Origin: Candidatus Latescibacterota bacterium
Lineage (GTDB): Bacteria; JAAXHH01
Reading direction: 5' to 3'
DNA: 64,000 nucleotides
Assembly (NCBI GenBank): GCA_022821085.1
Contig: JAJEEG010000003.1
Coordinates: forward strand, 18,508-82,507
The position numbers and the translations under genes were made by a program. Shown here piece by piece: positions 63,502 to 64,000 of this stretch; the stretch's first letter is position 1, and every line of letters begins with the position of its first letter. The notes beneath the pieces are model-generated. The model saw only the letters and a program-made list of their open reading frames with translations. It was not told where the DNA came from and ran no database searches.

Positions 63502-64000
63502 TTACTCCTTTAGATCAAATCGTCTTGTACCTTTAACACCACGCTTGCGCATATCAACATGGGGTTTTCCTTGCCGATGGAACTTGTGCCAATGAGTGTG
63601 GAATGTTCGTCCCGTAATCTTGTTATAGAAAGAACCTCCACCCGGAGCACCACCACGAGGCTCACCGAATTTCCGTCGTAGCTTTCTATCAAGTTGCTTT
63701 TTTGTTGTTTTCCCAAAATACTCCGTCGGAGTAGTCAGTCCTTTACGCTTTCCCCTATTAACTACTTTTCTTACGAGCGTCCGAGCCTTAGTAAGCAGCG
63801 TTTTCGCACCTTCGACATATGCTTTTCCAGGTCCCGGTAATGCCGTACCAAGCCCCAAACCGACAACTGCCATCCCAACATCGGTTTTAGTCGATTTCGG
63901 GTCCTTGATCGTTTCGTAAAGGTTGTAAGCATCGTACCCGGTAGAGACGACCTCGGTGGCGACGGCGAGTGCGGGGAAGACGAAACGCCCGTCCGGATCC
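63502..64000 (-). CDS. C-terminal toxin part of an RHS polymorphic toxin (5' end outside window)
   Basis: Open to the window edge. The first visible residues, DPDGRFVFPALAVATEVV, match the end of an RHS-core junction (D-P-D-G-R), then a glycine-rich and Lys-rich pretoxin stretch (GLGLGTALPGPGK), then a basic tip domain of about 60 residues with HTHWHKFH and KPHVDMRKRG, ending RRFDLKE. The H-x-H and conserved-looking His/Asp/Arg suggest a nuclease, but I cannot name the toxin family. An internal ATG at 63873 is not the real start. Confidence 0.7.
   Translation of the reverse strand, partial: DPDGRFVFPALAVATEVVSTGYDAYNLYETIKDPKSTKTDVGMAVVGLGLGTALPGPGKAYVEGAKTLLTKARTLVRKVVNRGKRKGLTTPTEYFGKTTKKQLDRKLRRKFGEPRGGAPGGGSFYNKITGRTFHTHWHKFHRQGKPHVDMRKRGVKGTRRFDLKE

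Overview
The window is GC-rich bacterial chromosome of housekeeping character from about 0.2 to 60 kb, followed by a 4 kb accessory block with lower GC at the right edge. No rRNA, tRNA, insertion sequence or CRISPR array was seen. The gene set points to the FCB superphylum or a relative such as Latescibacterota. The clues are a Gly-Gly-Pro/Pro-Pro Ig-like lipoprotein typical of that group, Gfo/Idh/MocA oxidoreductases next to xylose-isomerase-like TIM barrels, a PhyH dioxygenase, a LarA-family racemase and an alpha2 glycyl-tRNA synthetase. This placement is inference from content, not a computed phylogeny.

Layout. 0.2-3.3 kb: aromatic amino acid operon (aroH, aroF, tyrA, pheA). 3.4-5.2 kb, minus: an Rqc2/NFACT protein. 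5.4-16 kb: a long plus-strand run (yicC, gmk, rpoZ, coaBC, family-4 uracil-DNA glycosylase, dnaB, an Mla-type ATPase, tgt, yajC, def, fmt, rsmB). 16-20.7 kb: the SRP/ribosome cluster ffh, rpsP, rimM, trmD, rplS, rnhB, yraN. 20.8-24.2 kb: a membrane-anchored PHP protein, pyrC and ygfZ. 24.4-31.2 kb: glycyl-tRNA synthetase, then a sugar-catabolism-like set (Gfo/Idh/MocA oxidoreductase, isomerase, family-5 solute-binding lipoprotein, PhyH dioxygenase). 31.3-41.4 kb, minus: Ig-like lipoprotein, Xer recombinase, topA, smg, AIR-synthase-like protein, HU, class II aldolase, and a glycosyltransferase paired with a SelA-like protein that lacks the PLP lysine. 41.7-48.3 kb, plus: nrnA, a double-domain pterin synthase, folE, GlcD-like and GlcE-like FAD proteins, LarA-like protein. 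48.4-56.9 kb: primary-type sigma factor, two M23 peptidases, a DUF6483-like protein, miaB, a superoxide dismutase with two possible starts, and a dehydrogenase/isomerase pair. 56.9-59.8 kb, minus: thiDN behind a ClpX-like ATPase without zinc domain. 60-64 kb, minus: DUF1353 protein behind a promoter/terminator pair that may define a small RNA, an AbiE toxin-antitoxin pair, a broken RHS fragment, and the 3' end of an RHS polymorphic toxin with a candidate immunity gene.

Two patterns run through the window. First, many gene boundaries carry short local tandem duplications (periods 11 to 44 nt), each with its own unit; in coding sequence the periods are multiples of three (9, 15, 18, 36). Second, candidate sigma-70-type promoters are recognisable in AT-rich spacers, most with a TTGACA-like box, a 17 nt spacer and a TATTTT/TATAAT-like box. 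They mark the starts of the transcription units listed below.
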